Shown in pieces: positions 1 to 38,780 of a DNA stretch of 64,000 bases. Every line of letters begins with the position of its first letter. The first letter of the stretch is position 1. A program made the translations under genes and the position numbers. The DNA lies in assembly GCA_032209605.1 (NCBI GenBank), contig JASFXZ010000142.1, positions 45,159 through 109,158 of the forward strand, in the 5' to 3' direction. Origin of the DNA: Mactromeris polynyma (lineage: Eukaryota > Mollusca > Bivalvia > Venerida > Mactridae). The notes under the pieces were generated by a model. That model searched no databases and was not told the origin of the DNA. It saw only the letters and a program-made list of their open reading frames with translations.

Positions 1-260
1 GTCACATTATTATTAAGTTCTTATCAACATTTCACTAAAGCTTGGAACTTCAACAACAATTGAGCATTGTGTCTTATACAGTTGTCATATGCTACTGATG
101 TTTCTTTAGAAAGAACAGTACACATTTTAATTCATAGTTCAAGTTTCTTTTCACATTGATATATTTTTAGACTGGATTTTCAATTTCTGTTAGTAGACTG
201 GCTCCAAAGTTTACAGTAGACTGGTCATCAGTTTATAGTGAGATAGGTCAGCAGCAGGGT
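1..260 (-). other. 3' UTR of the thioredoxin-glutathione reductase (incomplete)
   Basis: This is the sequence downstream of the TAA, up to the window edge. It has no minus-strand AATAAA, so the UTR probably continues beyond position 1. A SECIS element must exist for Sec insertion. ATGA cores occur on the minus strand at 228-225 and 86-83, but by eye neither folds with a matching 3' GA strand at the right distance. The SECIS may therefore lie outside the window. Confidence 0.6.
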
Positions 261-27247
<26,987 letters not shown>

Positions 27248-27322
27248 CAACGCTACCGAACAACCGGAAGCATGACTTTCAATTCGATAATATCCGGCTA
27301 ACTCCGTATTATTCCGCTAACT

Positions 27323-27336
27323 GAATGGCGCCATTC
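27323..27336. promoter_or_regulatory. Perfect palindrome in the reductase 5' region
   Basis: GAATGGCGCCATTC is its own reverse complement and lies about 76 bp upstream of the reductase start codon. The central GGCGCC resembles E2F-type sites and ATGGC resembles YY1 cores. Binding is inference only. Confidence 0.35.
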
Positions 27337-27639
27337 GGAAAACCTCGGCCAACTACGTCCAGTGTTCGTAGAGTAACGAAGTAGTACGGAAATATCCGCG
27401 AGCTGTCGAGAATAAACAATAATTACCTCCCTTACAAATGTTGCGCTCATGTAGGAATATTTCATATCTGGGACGGTCCCAGATCAGATATTGAGTTTCG
27501 CTTACGATCCTTATCGTTTCAAAGCCATTTTACCCAACTCTTCCTCCAAAGCCACTTTAAATAGAATTGCCTCAGATACCCGTTATTGTTTTGCTTCAAA
27601 TCCTATAATTTAACTAGTGTAAACTTAGGTTACGAGGGG

Positions 27640-27770
27640 AGGGGCAGTGGTCGAGGAGTAGAGCGCCTGGTTCTTGAACACGAACTTCACAATCCCTAAA
27701 TATGGCGCGAGTACTGATTGGTAGCCAAAAAGCAGTCATCGGGAGTGTTTAGAATATAGAATAAATTAAA
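27640..27770 (+). repeat. SINE-like dispersed repeat, family C
   Basis: GCAGTGGTCGAGGAGTAGAG resembles a tRNA A-box. It is followed by CTTCACAATCCCTAAATATG, GCGCGAGTACTGATTGGTAG and AAGCAGTCATCGGGAGTG, as in the 8.4-kb copy. It lies in the shared promoter region. Confidence 0.7.
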
Positions 27771-28819
27771 GTTTAAGCTCTAACTAGTGGGCATATATTC
27801 TAGCTGTTACGGGGCCACATGTATACGTAAGACAATGCCTCCAAAATATATATTATGTCATTGTTACATAGATTAATGGCGTCACAAAGTAAAACATTTA
27901 ATGTGAAACAATTAAAGAAAATATGGACCGAAATCTTAAAGTATATCAAAGTTATAGTTACTATTGAGATAAGATAAACAAAGTTCCCGGGCATTGAGAA
28001 AATAAATGATGCTAGAATTTGAGAGATAAAGAGTTAAATATCTTTCCATCAAAATCCACGCATGGTATATGGCAAACGTTTACGTAAGTTGGAGACATCA
28101 ATCGTACGTACGTACGCTAGTGAAATAAGACATGTGGCTAAATCTTTGCGAATCACTTGCTATGTACAGACACTTTTGACACGTGTCTGGGACCAGGACG
28201 TTTTGATCAGTCATCCCAGATATATAACATGTTATGACCTTCTGATAACAAGTTAAAATCATTTCAAACATTGACAATATGACAATTATGTATTGCTGAA
28301 CAAAAATTGATCATGATTGATAACAATATGAAAACAAAACAAAACAAGACATACGCAAATTTTAGAACACAAATGATAAGTCATGTTAAATGTATACACG
28401 CACGCATGCAATGAACAATATTACAACGAGTATTGGTAAGCTTGTAGTCCTTTGTCCCGTGCATATATATATAGTATGAATGTATGTACGTGACAAATAT
28501 TAAATTCAAGAGATAACCATATGTCATGTTTTCAGCGACTGTGATAAATTTATCTAATCTAGATGATGATTAGATCTATTTTAAAGAGATCCAAAATAAA
28601 AAATATATAAATTGTTTTGTTTTTATTTGGGGGGAGATAAGAGAACATTCTGGAATGGCGGGAAAGGAACAGTCAACACAGAGATGCAATATTTATGGTC
28701 GTTTCTCAAAAAACTGCCGGTAACCAGCATAGAATCCCGTATAATCGGTAGCTAATCCCGCACATTCAGCAAATTTTATTTTATTTTATCACGGGACCGA
28801 AATTTGCGAAAATTGTGAT

Positions 28820-28841
28820 ATCACTGTTTATAAACAGTGAT
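28820..28841. repeat. Perfect 22-bp palindrome
   Basis: The half-site ATCACTGTTTA is followed directly by its complement. An imperfect extension (AAAATTG and CAATTTT) lies further out. It is in the shared intergenic region, about 360 bp from the TMEM167B start. Confidence 0.7.
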
Positions 28842-29201
28842 TGGCAATTTTACTTCATTTGTATAACTCTACAATTCAACATATCTAAAAGCACAAAATA
28901 ATTATATTTTTCATTTTATCTAATTTAATTGAACCAGTCCACTCAGATAAGTAGTTATTCGATTGACCATTGATCATTATAACAGTTATGCGTGCTACCG
29001 GAAGGGACTGTTCAAAGTTGTATAATGTTACTGCTTTGCCGGTTCCTCGAAAGTGCCGGTCGTTTGAGACCGGAGAAGACCGGCGACCGGAGAAGACCTG
29101 GACCGGCATTTAGTACAGTCCCTACTGACTACTTCCGGTGACAACCTGGACGTCAACAAATACTATTTTTGAACTGTGTTGTTAATGATCTGAACGGAAG
29201 A

Positions 29202-31487
29202 ATGACAAATGGTATGTTTTGTCTTCAATTATAATATGTGCATTGAACAAAACAGGAATTACTTTGATGCTTTTTATCTTTCCGGAAATACTCAATTGTC
29301 ATATATTTTCGCGATTTGCAGACGTTGTCCGTCTAGCAAAGAAAACTCAATTATGACGTTTATGTGTTCTGAACTTAGGCCTATTGACAGAAATCCATTA
29401 AATTGCTAAAACTAACAAATACAATAACAGGACTGCAAGATCTATTAGTGTGGGTATTCTTTATAAATTGAAATGTTAATGGAAGCATAGACTTACTTTT
29501 AAATTATATGGTTATGGGTATACTAGTGGTTTGGTGAATGATGTCATGGCCAACTGTTTTGTCGGTAGAGATGGTAATAGTGTTCAGGAGGTTGCGGGTT
29601 TCACACCCATTGGGCACACTTGCTGTAATAGTTGCAATGGCGGAGGCTACTATAGTACTGCAGAGGGAGAACTGTAGTAGTGTTGGGTTAGAATGTCTGC
29701 CCAGTTAGCTCAATCAGTAGGGCATCGTACTAATGTTGATGGGTCATTGGTTTGAGCCCTACATCATGCAGACCTCTCCCTTGTATTTTTTTCTTTTAAA
29801 TATGACTTCAAAGCTGTTGGAAACTCAAGTTATTAACAAGTTCTCTTTTAAGCACGTGCTCTTAAGCCAATTAAAGTTAATGATAAATACACTGTTAGCC
29901 TGACAAACTCCTCCCCATTATAGACATAGTCAATTATGACTACTGCAGAGTATTGACTAATTGAGTAGAAGTGGAACCCACTGTAACTTCAAGCCATTAT
30001 GCTTAATGACTAGAATTTGCAGTGCTTTGCTGTTTTTTGTATTTTCTTTGCCAACAAGTTGAACAACTCTATATTATTACTTAGACAGGTTCAGGTATTG
30101 AAACTCAATGTTTTGGTAGTTTTTTGTTTACTTCCTGTACATACAGCACATTATCTTGGTCTAGTCCAGGGGTTCCGCTAGGTGCTTAATTTCAAGGGTC
30201 ATTCTGATAATAATTTACCAGATTTTACCAATTTAGCCAAATTACCTATAACTTAGAGAGAAAAATAACCCTTCAGCCAGAGTCCATAGGGTCAAAATGT
30301 GGCTTTTTAGAAATTCCAGGGGTCAAAGGGTCAACACCAGGGGCAAATGAAACCCCTGCTGGTCATTATTGTTGGTTTGCCAAGATGGGGTTTATCTTAA
30401 CATTTCATTGTTATTATAATTTCAGCTTACTCCTTTGATGGTTTGCTTATATTTAGCATACTAGTAATTTGCACATGTGCCTACATGAGGCGGGTACCTA
30501 GACTTAAGCAGTGGTTCTTGTCCGAAAAGAAAGGATTTCTTGGCATGTTTTACAAAGGTAAGTTTCTGTTTGTCTAAATCTGTACTCACCAAAGCAACCA
30601 TATTATACTCCTGACATTTACTTAAAGTTTATTCTGTTTTATAAACAAAAACATCATTGGTGACTTCAATATAACCCATGTCAGATCAATGCTAAAACAA
30701 GCACATGCATTTGTTATAATGCAAGTATTTCAGCTTTAACACTACATTATAGATATGTTACTCTATGTCTGCAATCCATAGATTAAAACATTTAATTCAA
30801 CTAATAATTCTTTTGATATGGTTTAACTTGACCTTTTTGTCAAACTCTCCATAAACTTAGAATATATGATATTTTACATGTATGTACTTAGTTGTTTAAT
30901 CCATACCCAAAGCATTGTTGATTGGCCCCGACAAAGTTATATTGGTATCAGTACTTAAATAATTGCATCTTTTTAGGACTCCATTTTATGCCATATATCA
31001 GTCTTGCTGTTCATACCCTAGTTTGCATGTATAAACATATCTTGTCAAATAAAATGTAGCAAGTAAAGGAAATGTTATGTTTTTGTAGCAAAATATACAT
31101 TCAGCTCGATTTTAGAAACTTGTCTTTTTAGATCATCCACTGAGTGAATTTTCTGAGTGATAATTGGACATTCGCACATTTAGCCAAAATCATTGACTTC
31201 CATTTTTCTAATTATGAAATTAAAACTCCTATGGTATAATCTTCAATGATATTTTGAGGACAAACTAGTGAAAAGTTTTTGCATAAATTCCTAAATTACA
31301 TATTTTAACAGCATCTTTAGAGATTTGTTGATATTTACTTATAATTATATTTTTATAAAATTAAAATCATAACGTTGACTAAACTTTTTTCTTTTCTATT
31401 TCAGCATCTGTTATTGGAACTCGGTTACATATTCCTGTTGCATTGACTTGTACATTGATGGCAGTGTATGTGTTGTTCCTAAAGTAG
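29202..31487 (+). CDS. TMEM167B: TMEM167B / kish-B, small two-helix Golgi membrane protein, 3 exons, 74 aa
   Basis: Coding exons are 29202-29211, 30426-30557 and 31405-31487, with GT-AG introns and 225 nt in total. The first exon encodes only Met-Thr-Asn plus one base, the same MTN start as vertebrate TMEM167B. The conserved middle includes [16 protein letters not shown] and LSEKKG-LGMFYKA-VIGTRLH, and the protein ends VLFLK. Predicted membrane segments are near residues 6-24 and 54-72 with a basic loop between. The length matches the family (74 aa). The kish family is placed in the early secretory pathway and Golgi. The paralogue TMEM167A lacks the VPRLK..LSEKKG pattern, so the B form is preferred. 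The 3' UTR is not delimited; an AATAAA at about 33697 is a distant candidate poly(A) signal. Confidence 0.95.
29700..29786 (+). mobile_element. tRNA-like SINE head or tRNA pseudogene
   Basis: GCCCAGTTAGCTCAATCAGT (A-box region) and GGTTTGAGCCC (B-box region) lie at tRNA spacing, but the acceptor stem does not close well. Located in TMEM167B intron 1. Confidence 0.55.
30165..30365 (+). mobile_element. MITE family E
   Basis: Starts CCAGGGGTTCCGCTAGGTGC; the interior has TAACCCTTCAGCCAGAGTCC and GGTCAAAGGGTCAAC. It matches 46958-47152 in the opposite orientation. In TMEM167B intron 1. Confidence 0.7.
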
Positions 31488-32592
31488 CACAAAGTGATAA
31501 TTTATATGTGACAATAATGAACTACTGTGATCTGAAACCTGAATGTTTTATTGTATCAGGAATGATAAGTAAATTATTGGTGATTACGTCTGAAGTGTGA
31601 TATGATGGCATGTTATTACTGACATGATATTTAAGTTATCAATTGGGAGTGAGCGCAAAGCGCTGAACTATTGTAAGTGTGTACATGTAAGGTTGCAGGA
31701 GTCGTAGAACCTATGAACTGGTCTTGTGTTGACTTCTATTCGCAAGTGTCATGGGTATTAATGTATGCTGCTTGTAAATACTTGGATATATATTTTTAAT
31801 TTCTATTGTGTAATTTGTTAGGGTATTTTTCTGTCAGACATTTATTGTGTATTTATGGTCTATATTTTGGGTATTGTAACTGTCAGTAATCAACAAAAAT
31901 CTAGATACTATCTAGATAGTAAATTCAAGTTCTGTCACATGTTGTACGTCATGAAGAAGGGAATTTAAAAATAAGCCTTGTATGATTCATGAAACTCAGG
32001 CTTCACAAAAGCTGCAGGACTGGCTGACATTCAGACAAGTTTTAAATAACAAATTCCCTGACCAAATGTTTGGCAAGATTTGGTCAGGCATTAATTGCGA
32101 ATTTCCCTGACAGTAATCAGGCTGTCTGTGAAGCAATTTAGGGAAGCATTTAAACTAGTTTATGCTGTTGTGACACAAATTTGAGTATATGATGATAACC
32201 CAGTATGAGACATCATAGAATTATAATTAGATTCTTGGATTAATTGCATGATGTATAATGTGCTTATTAGAAGAGGTTATATATATCGGTATTACTGCAT
32301 ATTTGCCTACCAACGTTAATTGTAAATTCGTGCTCACATTTTATGTAAAATTACTCATTGTATTATTGTATTAAAATGCTATGTGCATTAGTATCATAAT
32401 TCATAATCATGGTTAATAGTTGCCATCGTGTTTGTGTTATATCATTTGAGGTCGTGTAATTCTTCATTTTTCAGTATTTGTATTTATAGTATGCTGATAC
32501 TCTCATTGAATTATAAAATAATTGTGGTGCTGCATGAACTTGCATTTGTTTCATTGCTTACATCAGTCTTACATATATGTATTTATTTTTTA

Positions 32593-32862
32593 GCCCACCT
32601 GAGCACGAAGTTGAGCTTTTCTGATTGGTCTTCCTCCGTTGTCTGTCTGTACCTATGTCCATCAATAATCATTGAAAAAACATCTCTTCTGAACCTAATA
32701 GGCAGAATTTTTTGTTTTACTAGAAGGTTCATGTGGCCACACTACAAAATTACAAGGTGTTGCAATTGATCAACAACAACAACAAAATGGCCCACTTCCT
32801 GTTTTTCTTTCAGGCACTCAGGTAAGCGATTCAGGGCCATCATGGCCCACTTGTTTGTGAAT
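32593..32862. repeat. Relative of the 14785 repeat family
   Basis: Starts AGCCCACCTGAGCACGAAG and ends CACTCAGGTAAGCGATTCAG then GGCCATCATGGCCCAC. The ends are complementary in the way seen at 14.8-15.5 kb. Confidence 0.7.
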
Positions 32863-33433
32863 TTGCTCTGAAATATGCCAGAACTTGTTCACATATCCCT
32901 CTGTCATTTCTGTATATTAGGTTGTTTTGTTATCAGATGCCAAAATCTTCGTTCAATGAGAAATATGTTTTCATTTACTTTCATTGTGAATATTTCATGA
33001 CATTAGGTGAACTCATTTCTTTTCATTTGTAAAATGAAACCTTGAATAATTTTTTTATTGAAAAGGGTAATTTAATTAACAACATAAGTGTACATAAATC
33101 GGCAACAAAAATGTTTATTTGTAAATGAAAGCAAATTGGTCATATGGTACAATGTAAAATCTATTTTATTGTTACCATTTTTAATTTATTGTTACATAAA
33201 AAAAATGTATATGGGCTTTAAGTGACATAAACAGCTTTCTCTCAAATTTGAAGGGTGGTATTGGAACCGACAGGGGTGTAGGGCAAGAACTATGAACCAC
33301 TCAACCACTGAAGCCCTTCTCCAAAATAATTGTTTAAGCAGGGACCATAAATATATACTAGAGTGCTTTATTTTCTGCTTTTTACCCCCTCATGCTGAAG
33401 TCCATTAACTTTAATGATAGCAAATAGTCACTC

Positions 33434-33576
33434 ATATGCGGATCCAGAGGGGAGACATCCCCCCACCCCCCTTGAGATTTTGGCAAAAGCTAGGGACTCC
33501 AAAGACTGACTGATTTGCTGCCTTACCAGAAGCCGGATCCCCCTGATGTAAATTTCTGGATTTGCATGTGTCACCG
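33434..33576. mobile_element. Short inverted-repeat element
   Basis: ATATGCGGATCCAGAGGGG at the left, and CTGGATTTGCATG at the right, whose complement CATGCAAATCCAG matches imperfectly. An inner pair around GGATCC also mirrors. Confidence 0.5.
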
Positions 33577-34479
33577 ATTGTGGATTAATATTATGCTGTA
33601 TACAAAATGTATTGGCCTTTATTTCTTATAAAAGTCCACTGTTAATCATGTATGTTTTCTTGTTGAATTTTCATTTTCTTGATAAATTCATCATGAAATA
33701 AAATGTCATATGAAAAAAAAATTGTTTGTCATTTCTGGTGAAAACTTAAGCCATAACTATGTAAGTTGTATTGAATTCTCTACAACTTACCACTCTATGC
33801 TATGATTCATTGTAATTTTGGGTTTATGTGATATATGCCTTAAACGTTCATCAGTTTTCATAATGAGCTGGTAAACAAGAAACATTTTAAAGTTCAGTAT
33901 TACGATTACTGGTGTTAATACTTCTGTTATTGAACTTTCCTCTGTCTGAAATTTCTTTATTCTGTATTAAACTGGTAAATTTCCATCTAAAACATAATGG
34001 TAATTGTCAAATGAATATCAATTTACGTAATAGCTCTGAAATAATGTCTTTTCAGAATACATTAATTTTATGAAATGTGAGACATAATTGTGTACGACCA
34101 CATTCACCGAGACAACTTTCAGTTTATTTAATGTGTTCACAGCCTTTGTGCAGTAATCTGGTCTGATTGTTTTAACAAGAAACTGGGGAATCAAATTACT
34201 CCATGTGGGTCATGGCTGAATAATCATGTTAAGAATTATTGAAAATAACTGTAATCAAAGAATATGTATGGTAATCACAGTTATGTTATGGTTGTATATA
34301 CAGTGACTTTAAACTTGTATTACTATATACACTGGGGAAACGGCTTCAAATATACAAGTAGCTTGTTTGGTTGAAAACAACAAATGAGAGAGATATATGT
34401 TGACTTTTCTGGTGATACTGGTATTGTGATTTAGTGTGTGAAATTCAAAATTAATTTGTTAGAACTTTGTATATTAAAC

Positions 34480-37471
34480 ATGTATAAAGAGATACCATTC
34501 AGTACAAACTTATTGGGGTATGCCTCACTAGGAACTATGATTTTCTCAATTTTGTGTACGTGCTTGGCACTTGGATTGCCATACTGGGAATATTATGATG
34601 TATCTGTCAATAGCCAACAAACTATCACCAATCAAGGGCTGTGGCATTGCTGTGTCAGATATGTACCACAGACATCAGAGTTGATTGATGCATGCTGGGA
34701 TCCTATAGATACAGGTTTGTTTAGTGTTTGATCCTGTGTGTTGATCTCAGCCTCATCTTTAATGCAGCATCATGATTACAATATTTTAATTTCATATACC
34801 AATACAATGTATTCTGTGATATTTACGACTGCGAGTTTCTGCTGCTAGTATAAAGCTATAATGATGAACCTCCATTCAGGTAGAACACCCCTAAAGGATT
34901 CCTGCCAAAACAAATGAAACATTGGCCACTTGTAAATTCAATGAATATTAATTTTCTTTGACCACCAGTCGTTCCCAAATATTTTCAGGCATTACCAAAA
35001 ATGACCGCTCTTCACAAAATTTACCGATATCCATTAAATTTTTGGGTTGGAATCCATTAAGGATGTTCTACATTAAATGTCTCCCGATGATATAAAGATG
35101 AAACTAGTCTTCTGCCAATACTATGCTCAAATCTAAAAGTCTCGTCATATGGATGTTCTATCACTAGCCTAGCTACTGTAACTTGCTATTAAATAAGTTG
35201 TTATTCTTAGGAAATTCCTACTAATATTTGAATTTCTGACCAATAATTTTAGTTCTTATTGTAAAAGTTTTATAGTTTGTAATATGATTGATAATGATGA
35301 TACATATTTTACTATTACTGCCTTCTTAAAAAAACTAACTTCGTAGAATCATTTAAATCACTACACTGAATATTGTGAATTATTTATTTCAGCTACTGAC
35401 TCGGGTAAGACCGACGTACGTGTTGCACGTGCAATGGTTGTGATTGCTCTGATACTTGGACTTGGTAGTGCTGTGTCTGTGGTACTGGTACTGTTTGTTT
35501 GGAAACGAAAAATCTTCATCCACTACATTGCTGGAGGCTTAGGACTCGCAGCTGGTCAGTAGTCATGTACAGTATTATATACAGTGCAACCTCCTTAGAG
35601 TAACAGTATGTTGGTAGATGGCTGTGGCTGTTGTTGAGAGGTTGTTGCTATTTTGAGGTTAATGTATTAATTTAGTTGAACTGCGGGAAAATTGATGTTT
35701 GTTGAAGAGAGCTTGAGAGGTTATACTGAACTAGATATAAATTCAGGGCTCTAGAAATCCACAAGCTTGACGTCCCGGACAGGTCTATTTGCCGATTCGG
35801 GCTACCAACATTTGCTTTGGACTAAGTCCATTATGCACGTCTCCATATCCTATTCTAAGCTTGTGCAACTAGCCTCTTATGTCAGACAAGTCAAAATGAA
35901 CATGTACACTAGTCCAGGACAACATTTACTGCACATGTATTTAAAGAAAATTTCTGGAACCCTGAAATTATTTACAATTAAACATTGAATTTGTATAACT
36001 ACTAAAAAATTGATGTGAAAATGTGCAGTAGAAATCACTGGGGAATCAACATAGTTTTTATTTGAAATTAATTAAATTGATGGTACAAAGTAATGAGGTC
36101 TTTGTGGTATTGAAAAATTAATGGTTAAGCAGGATTAAAGACAAAACATGATTAGATGATTAGGATAATTTTTTCACTACTGTCTTAATGTAAAAAATAT
36201 GTTCTTTATTCTTTGTCTGTTGAATTAAAAAGTTGTATATACATGTAATAAATGTAATAATTGATATTTTATAATTTTGATAACCAATCTTTAAATCATT
36301 AAATAATCTTATTGAGAAGTCCCCAAAATTTTAAAAACAAAATATACAATCTTCTTATTCTTGTCTAATCATATAGGACAACTTGTACTCTCACGCATCT
36401 TTATGTCTGTCACAGAGTAATCAGAGCAAATGTTTGCATTTTTATTTTCAATAGAAATTATAATGACATAGACTTATACAACTACTTATATTGTCCGTTT
36501 CTTCAAAGAACATTAACTTGAATGTTTGATGATAACTTTATACATGTATCAGCATAATATATGATGATACCATAAATAAATATATACACTCGGCAAAATT
36601 TCTAATTGTCACTTGGATTTTATTGATATTATTTAACAGTGAATGAAAATTCAACAATGCAAACACATAGATACTTTCTTCGTACAACTTTTCAGAATAC
36701 ATTAATCCATATTGATTCTCACGTGAATTTTACGAATGATCAACATTTGTCAAATGCCCTAAAATTAAAAGTCATAAAACGGATATGGTACGGTCTCTTC
36801 AATAAAAATGAAGTGACCAATTAGAAATTTTGCTGAGTGTATATATTTATTTATGGTATCATCATATATTATGTACAAGTGTAAACCGGACGATAAATAT
36901 AACAAAACAACACTTAAGTCTGTTATTTGAAAAAGTACAGTAAAACCTCAATTATAAGACCACCATTGGGACCCTTGAAAACTGGTCTTAATATTGAGGT
37001 GGTCTTAATATTGAGGTTGAATAAATAGCAGAATAGTGAAACTGGACTTAAAAATAGTGTTCTTAATATTGAGGTGGTTTTATTATCAAGGTTGTCTTAA
37101 ATCACAGTTGTCTTAAATCACGGTTTTACTGTATTATGTTCTGTTCATTGAGTGTTTGATACAAAACTGTTGTAAAAGCTCTTTTACCTAAACAGGGTTA
37201 CGACAGTTTTGTGCTGAACACATGTTGTACATCAATGTATACTAACAATTATTTTACACATTTTTTGAAAACACAAAATACTTTAAGAGTATCCTTTGTT
37301 TCAGGTTTCTTCTCTATATTTGCTCTCGCTATTTATTATGCCAGAGTACGCAATGATGGGTATGACCTGCATGTATCAACAACTATGGACATCATAGCAT
37401 GGCTGGTGGCATGGGTATCTGCTGGATTTATCATTTACATGGCACTAGTAAAAACAGAAGATGATGATTAA
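34480..37471 (+). CDS. Claudin/PMP22-type four-transmembrane protein, 3 exons, 187 aa
   Basis: Coding exons are 34480-34714, 35393-35554 and 37305-37471, with GT-AG introns, phase 1 at both junctions and 564 nt in total. The first in-frame ATG is at 34480. TM1 is about residues 11-34. The first extracellular loop carries the claudin-type W36...GLW(53-55)...C57/C58...C72 signature. TM2 is about 93-114, TM3 about 119-144 and TM4 about 162-182, followed by a short acidic cytoplasmic tail ending DDD. Family members act in septate or tight junction-like contacts or in membrane compaction. The tail does not show a clear PDZ ligand such as a terminal YV. I cannot assign a named orthologue; PMP22/EMP-like and invertebrate claudin-like are both possible. 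Confidence 0.88.
35582..35728. mobile_element. MITE, single-unit relative of the minisatellite
   Basis: Begins CAGTGCAACCTCC and ends GAGGTTATACTG. Inside are GAGAGGTTGTTGCTAT and TTGAAGAGAG, the phrases that are amplified near 6.7-7.2 kb. Confidence 0.55.
36553..36873. mobile_element. MITE with about 62-bp terminal inverted repeats
   Basis: The left arm 36553-36614 and right arm 36811-36873 are near-perfect complements, including ACACTCGGCAAAATTTCTAA in the left arm and its counterpart in the right. Tc1/mariner ends often begin ACACTCGGCAAA, so the mariner core may sit inside a palindromic flank. A 61-codon frame inside is not recognised as protein. Confidence 0.8.
36938..37131. mobile_element. 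Pogo-type MITE, longer copy
   Basis: Starts CAGTAAAACCTCAATTATAA and ends CGGTTTTACTG, with TA on both sides. It has an extra internal duplication of the 'GTCTTAATATTGAGGT' and 'GTCTTAAATCAC' phrases, making it about 50 bp longer than the other copies. Confidence 0.78.
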
Positions 37472-37571
37472 CACTCATTTTTGAAATAGGCTGTGTTGCC
37501 AAGTATTGACTTATAATGAATTCAGAATTAAATTGTGTAACTGTTAATTTTGCAGTGTGTTTATTACAATA

Positions 37572-37721
37572 CAGTTAACCCTTAGGACCCTTGAAAACTG
37601 GTCTTCTTATTGACATTGGTCTTGATTACAAGAGTAAAACAGTGAAAATGGATTTGAAAATTAAGATCTTAATATTGAGGTGGTCTTATTATTGAGGTGG
37701 TCTTTAAGTGTGGTTTTACTG
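37572..37721. mobile_element. Pogo-type MITE
   Basis: Left end decayed (CAGTTAACCCTTAGGACC). The right end reads AAGTGTGGTTTTACTG then TA. It lies about 100 bp after the claudin-like stop codon, so it is probably transcribed in that gene's 3' UTR. Confidence 0.72.
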
Positions 37722-37854
37722 TAGTAAAACATTATTTTTGCTAATTATTTTGTCACTTACCTATAACTATTAATTAAACTGCCTGATAAGATGATAATTC
37801 TTCAGTTGCGATTTGATTGTAAGACATTCCCATCATCTTTCTAACTGTTTTAAT

Positions 37855-38780
37855 TAGGGATGTCAACGAATATTCGAATATTCGAATATTCGTTTTATCT
37901 TCGAATATTCGAATCCTGTTTCAATATTCGAATATTCGAAAAAATATACTTAATAAAAAATTGATGAAAAAAACATTGTTGTTGTTTATTTATTTGCCGA
38001 CCCCGATTTGTGTAAGATAGTATGAGAGTAATAAAGGATGTTGTTGTTGTTGTTGGTGTTGAAATATACGCGCTTGTAAAAGTGTCATTGTGTATATTGG
38101 GGGGGTGCTAATATAATTGTATATCGTCGGGTGATGACGGTTTGTCTCTTTCGATAATCCGTTAATTACTGACCGTTTGTAACAGTTTGATAGTCCATAG
38201 TCTCAAATAGACGAAAGTAGGTGTCTAATTGTCGGTAATTTTGTTGTTGACGAAAGGTGTAAAAAGTAGACAGTTAAAACCACCGACAGGGACTTGAGTT
38301 AATGACTCGCTTTTTAATTAAGGAAGATCAGAGATGTAATTGAAAAAGGAAACATGCCGAAAAAATGTGGTGACGGGAAACAACATAATTTGCATACTAA
38401 TTTTTCACGTAGGTCATATCATCCAATCAAAATGACTGTTTAAAAACATTTTACTCAAAATACAACGAGTGAATGCATTTAGTTTGGTTCGATTTTTAAT
38501 TAAGTACTCAATATTCGGAATTAAAGAAAAGATATTCATAAACTCGAATATTGGCATTCAGAAGATGATTTGTTAACTGCAATAACTTCATTCGTCAGAG
38601 TCTTAACTTCCGGTGAAAATGATAGTAGGATACACACAGCACATAAAGAACTTTGGTATATGAAATATGATTTTTTTTTAAATAATTTTGTCTAAGTTGT
38701 GTCGATCGAATATTCGAATATTCGTTCGAAATGAAAAACGAATATTCGAATACCTGATTTGCTATTCGTTGACATCCCTA
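37855..38780. mobile_element. Non-autonomous hAT-type element with perfect 8-bp target duplication
   Basis: TIRs TAGGGATGTCAACGAATA and TATTCGTTGACATCCCTA are flanked on both sides by GTTTTAAT (37847-37854 and 38781-38788). Both ends carry clustered ATTCGAATATTCG subterminal repeats, a known hAT feature for transposase binding. The 926-bp interior has no transposase frame. Confidence 0.92.

Larger units (their letters stand above)
27248..29201. promoter_or_regulatory. Head-to-head intergenic region between the reductase and TMEM167B
   Basis: The two start codons diverge across about 1.95 kb, so promoters for both genes should lie here. Near the reductase are an ETS-like CCGGAAG (about 27264) and a perfect 14-bp palindrome GAATGGCGCCATTC at 27323-27336. 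I did not see a convincing TATA box or antioxidant-response element. The rest holds a SINE-like repeat (27640-27770), a 22-bp palindrome at 28820-28841 and unassigned AT-rich DNA. Transcription starts cannot be placed from sequence alone. Confidence 0.5.
31488..34479. other. Intergenic region / TMEM167B 3' UTR, no further gene seen
   Basis: AT-rich sequence between TMEM167B and the claudin-like gene. It holds a 'GCTCACCTGAG' family repeat (32593-32862) and a short inverted-repeat element (33434-33576). The first part is probably 3' UTR, and the 5' UTR and promoter of the claudin-like gene must lie near its right end. A TTTAG at about 34430-34434 could be an acceptor joining an upstream non-coding exon. 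Confidence 0.5.

Noticed and set aside
83..228. SECIS candidates with ATGA cores on the minus strand.
   Set aside because: Helix II pairing and the 3' GA strand could not be matched by eye, so no SECIS is annotated.
27466..28220. A possible MITE bounded by ATCTGGGAC-type palindromes.
   Set aside because: The outer matches are short and the ends could not be aligned beyond about 10 bp. Only a small local hairpin near 27468 is certain.
34438..34479. An upstream extension of the claudin-like protein from a GTG codon.
   Set aside because: GTG is not a normal animal start. The ATG at 34480 directly precedes the conserved N-terminus.
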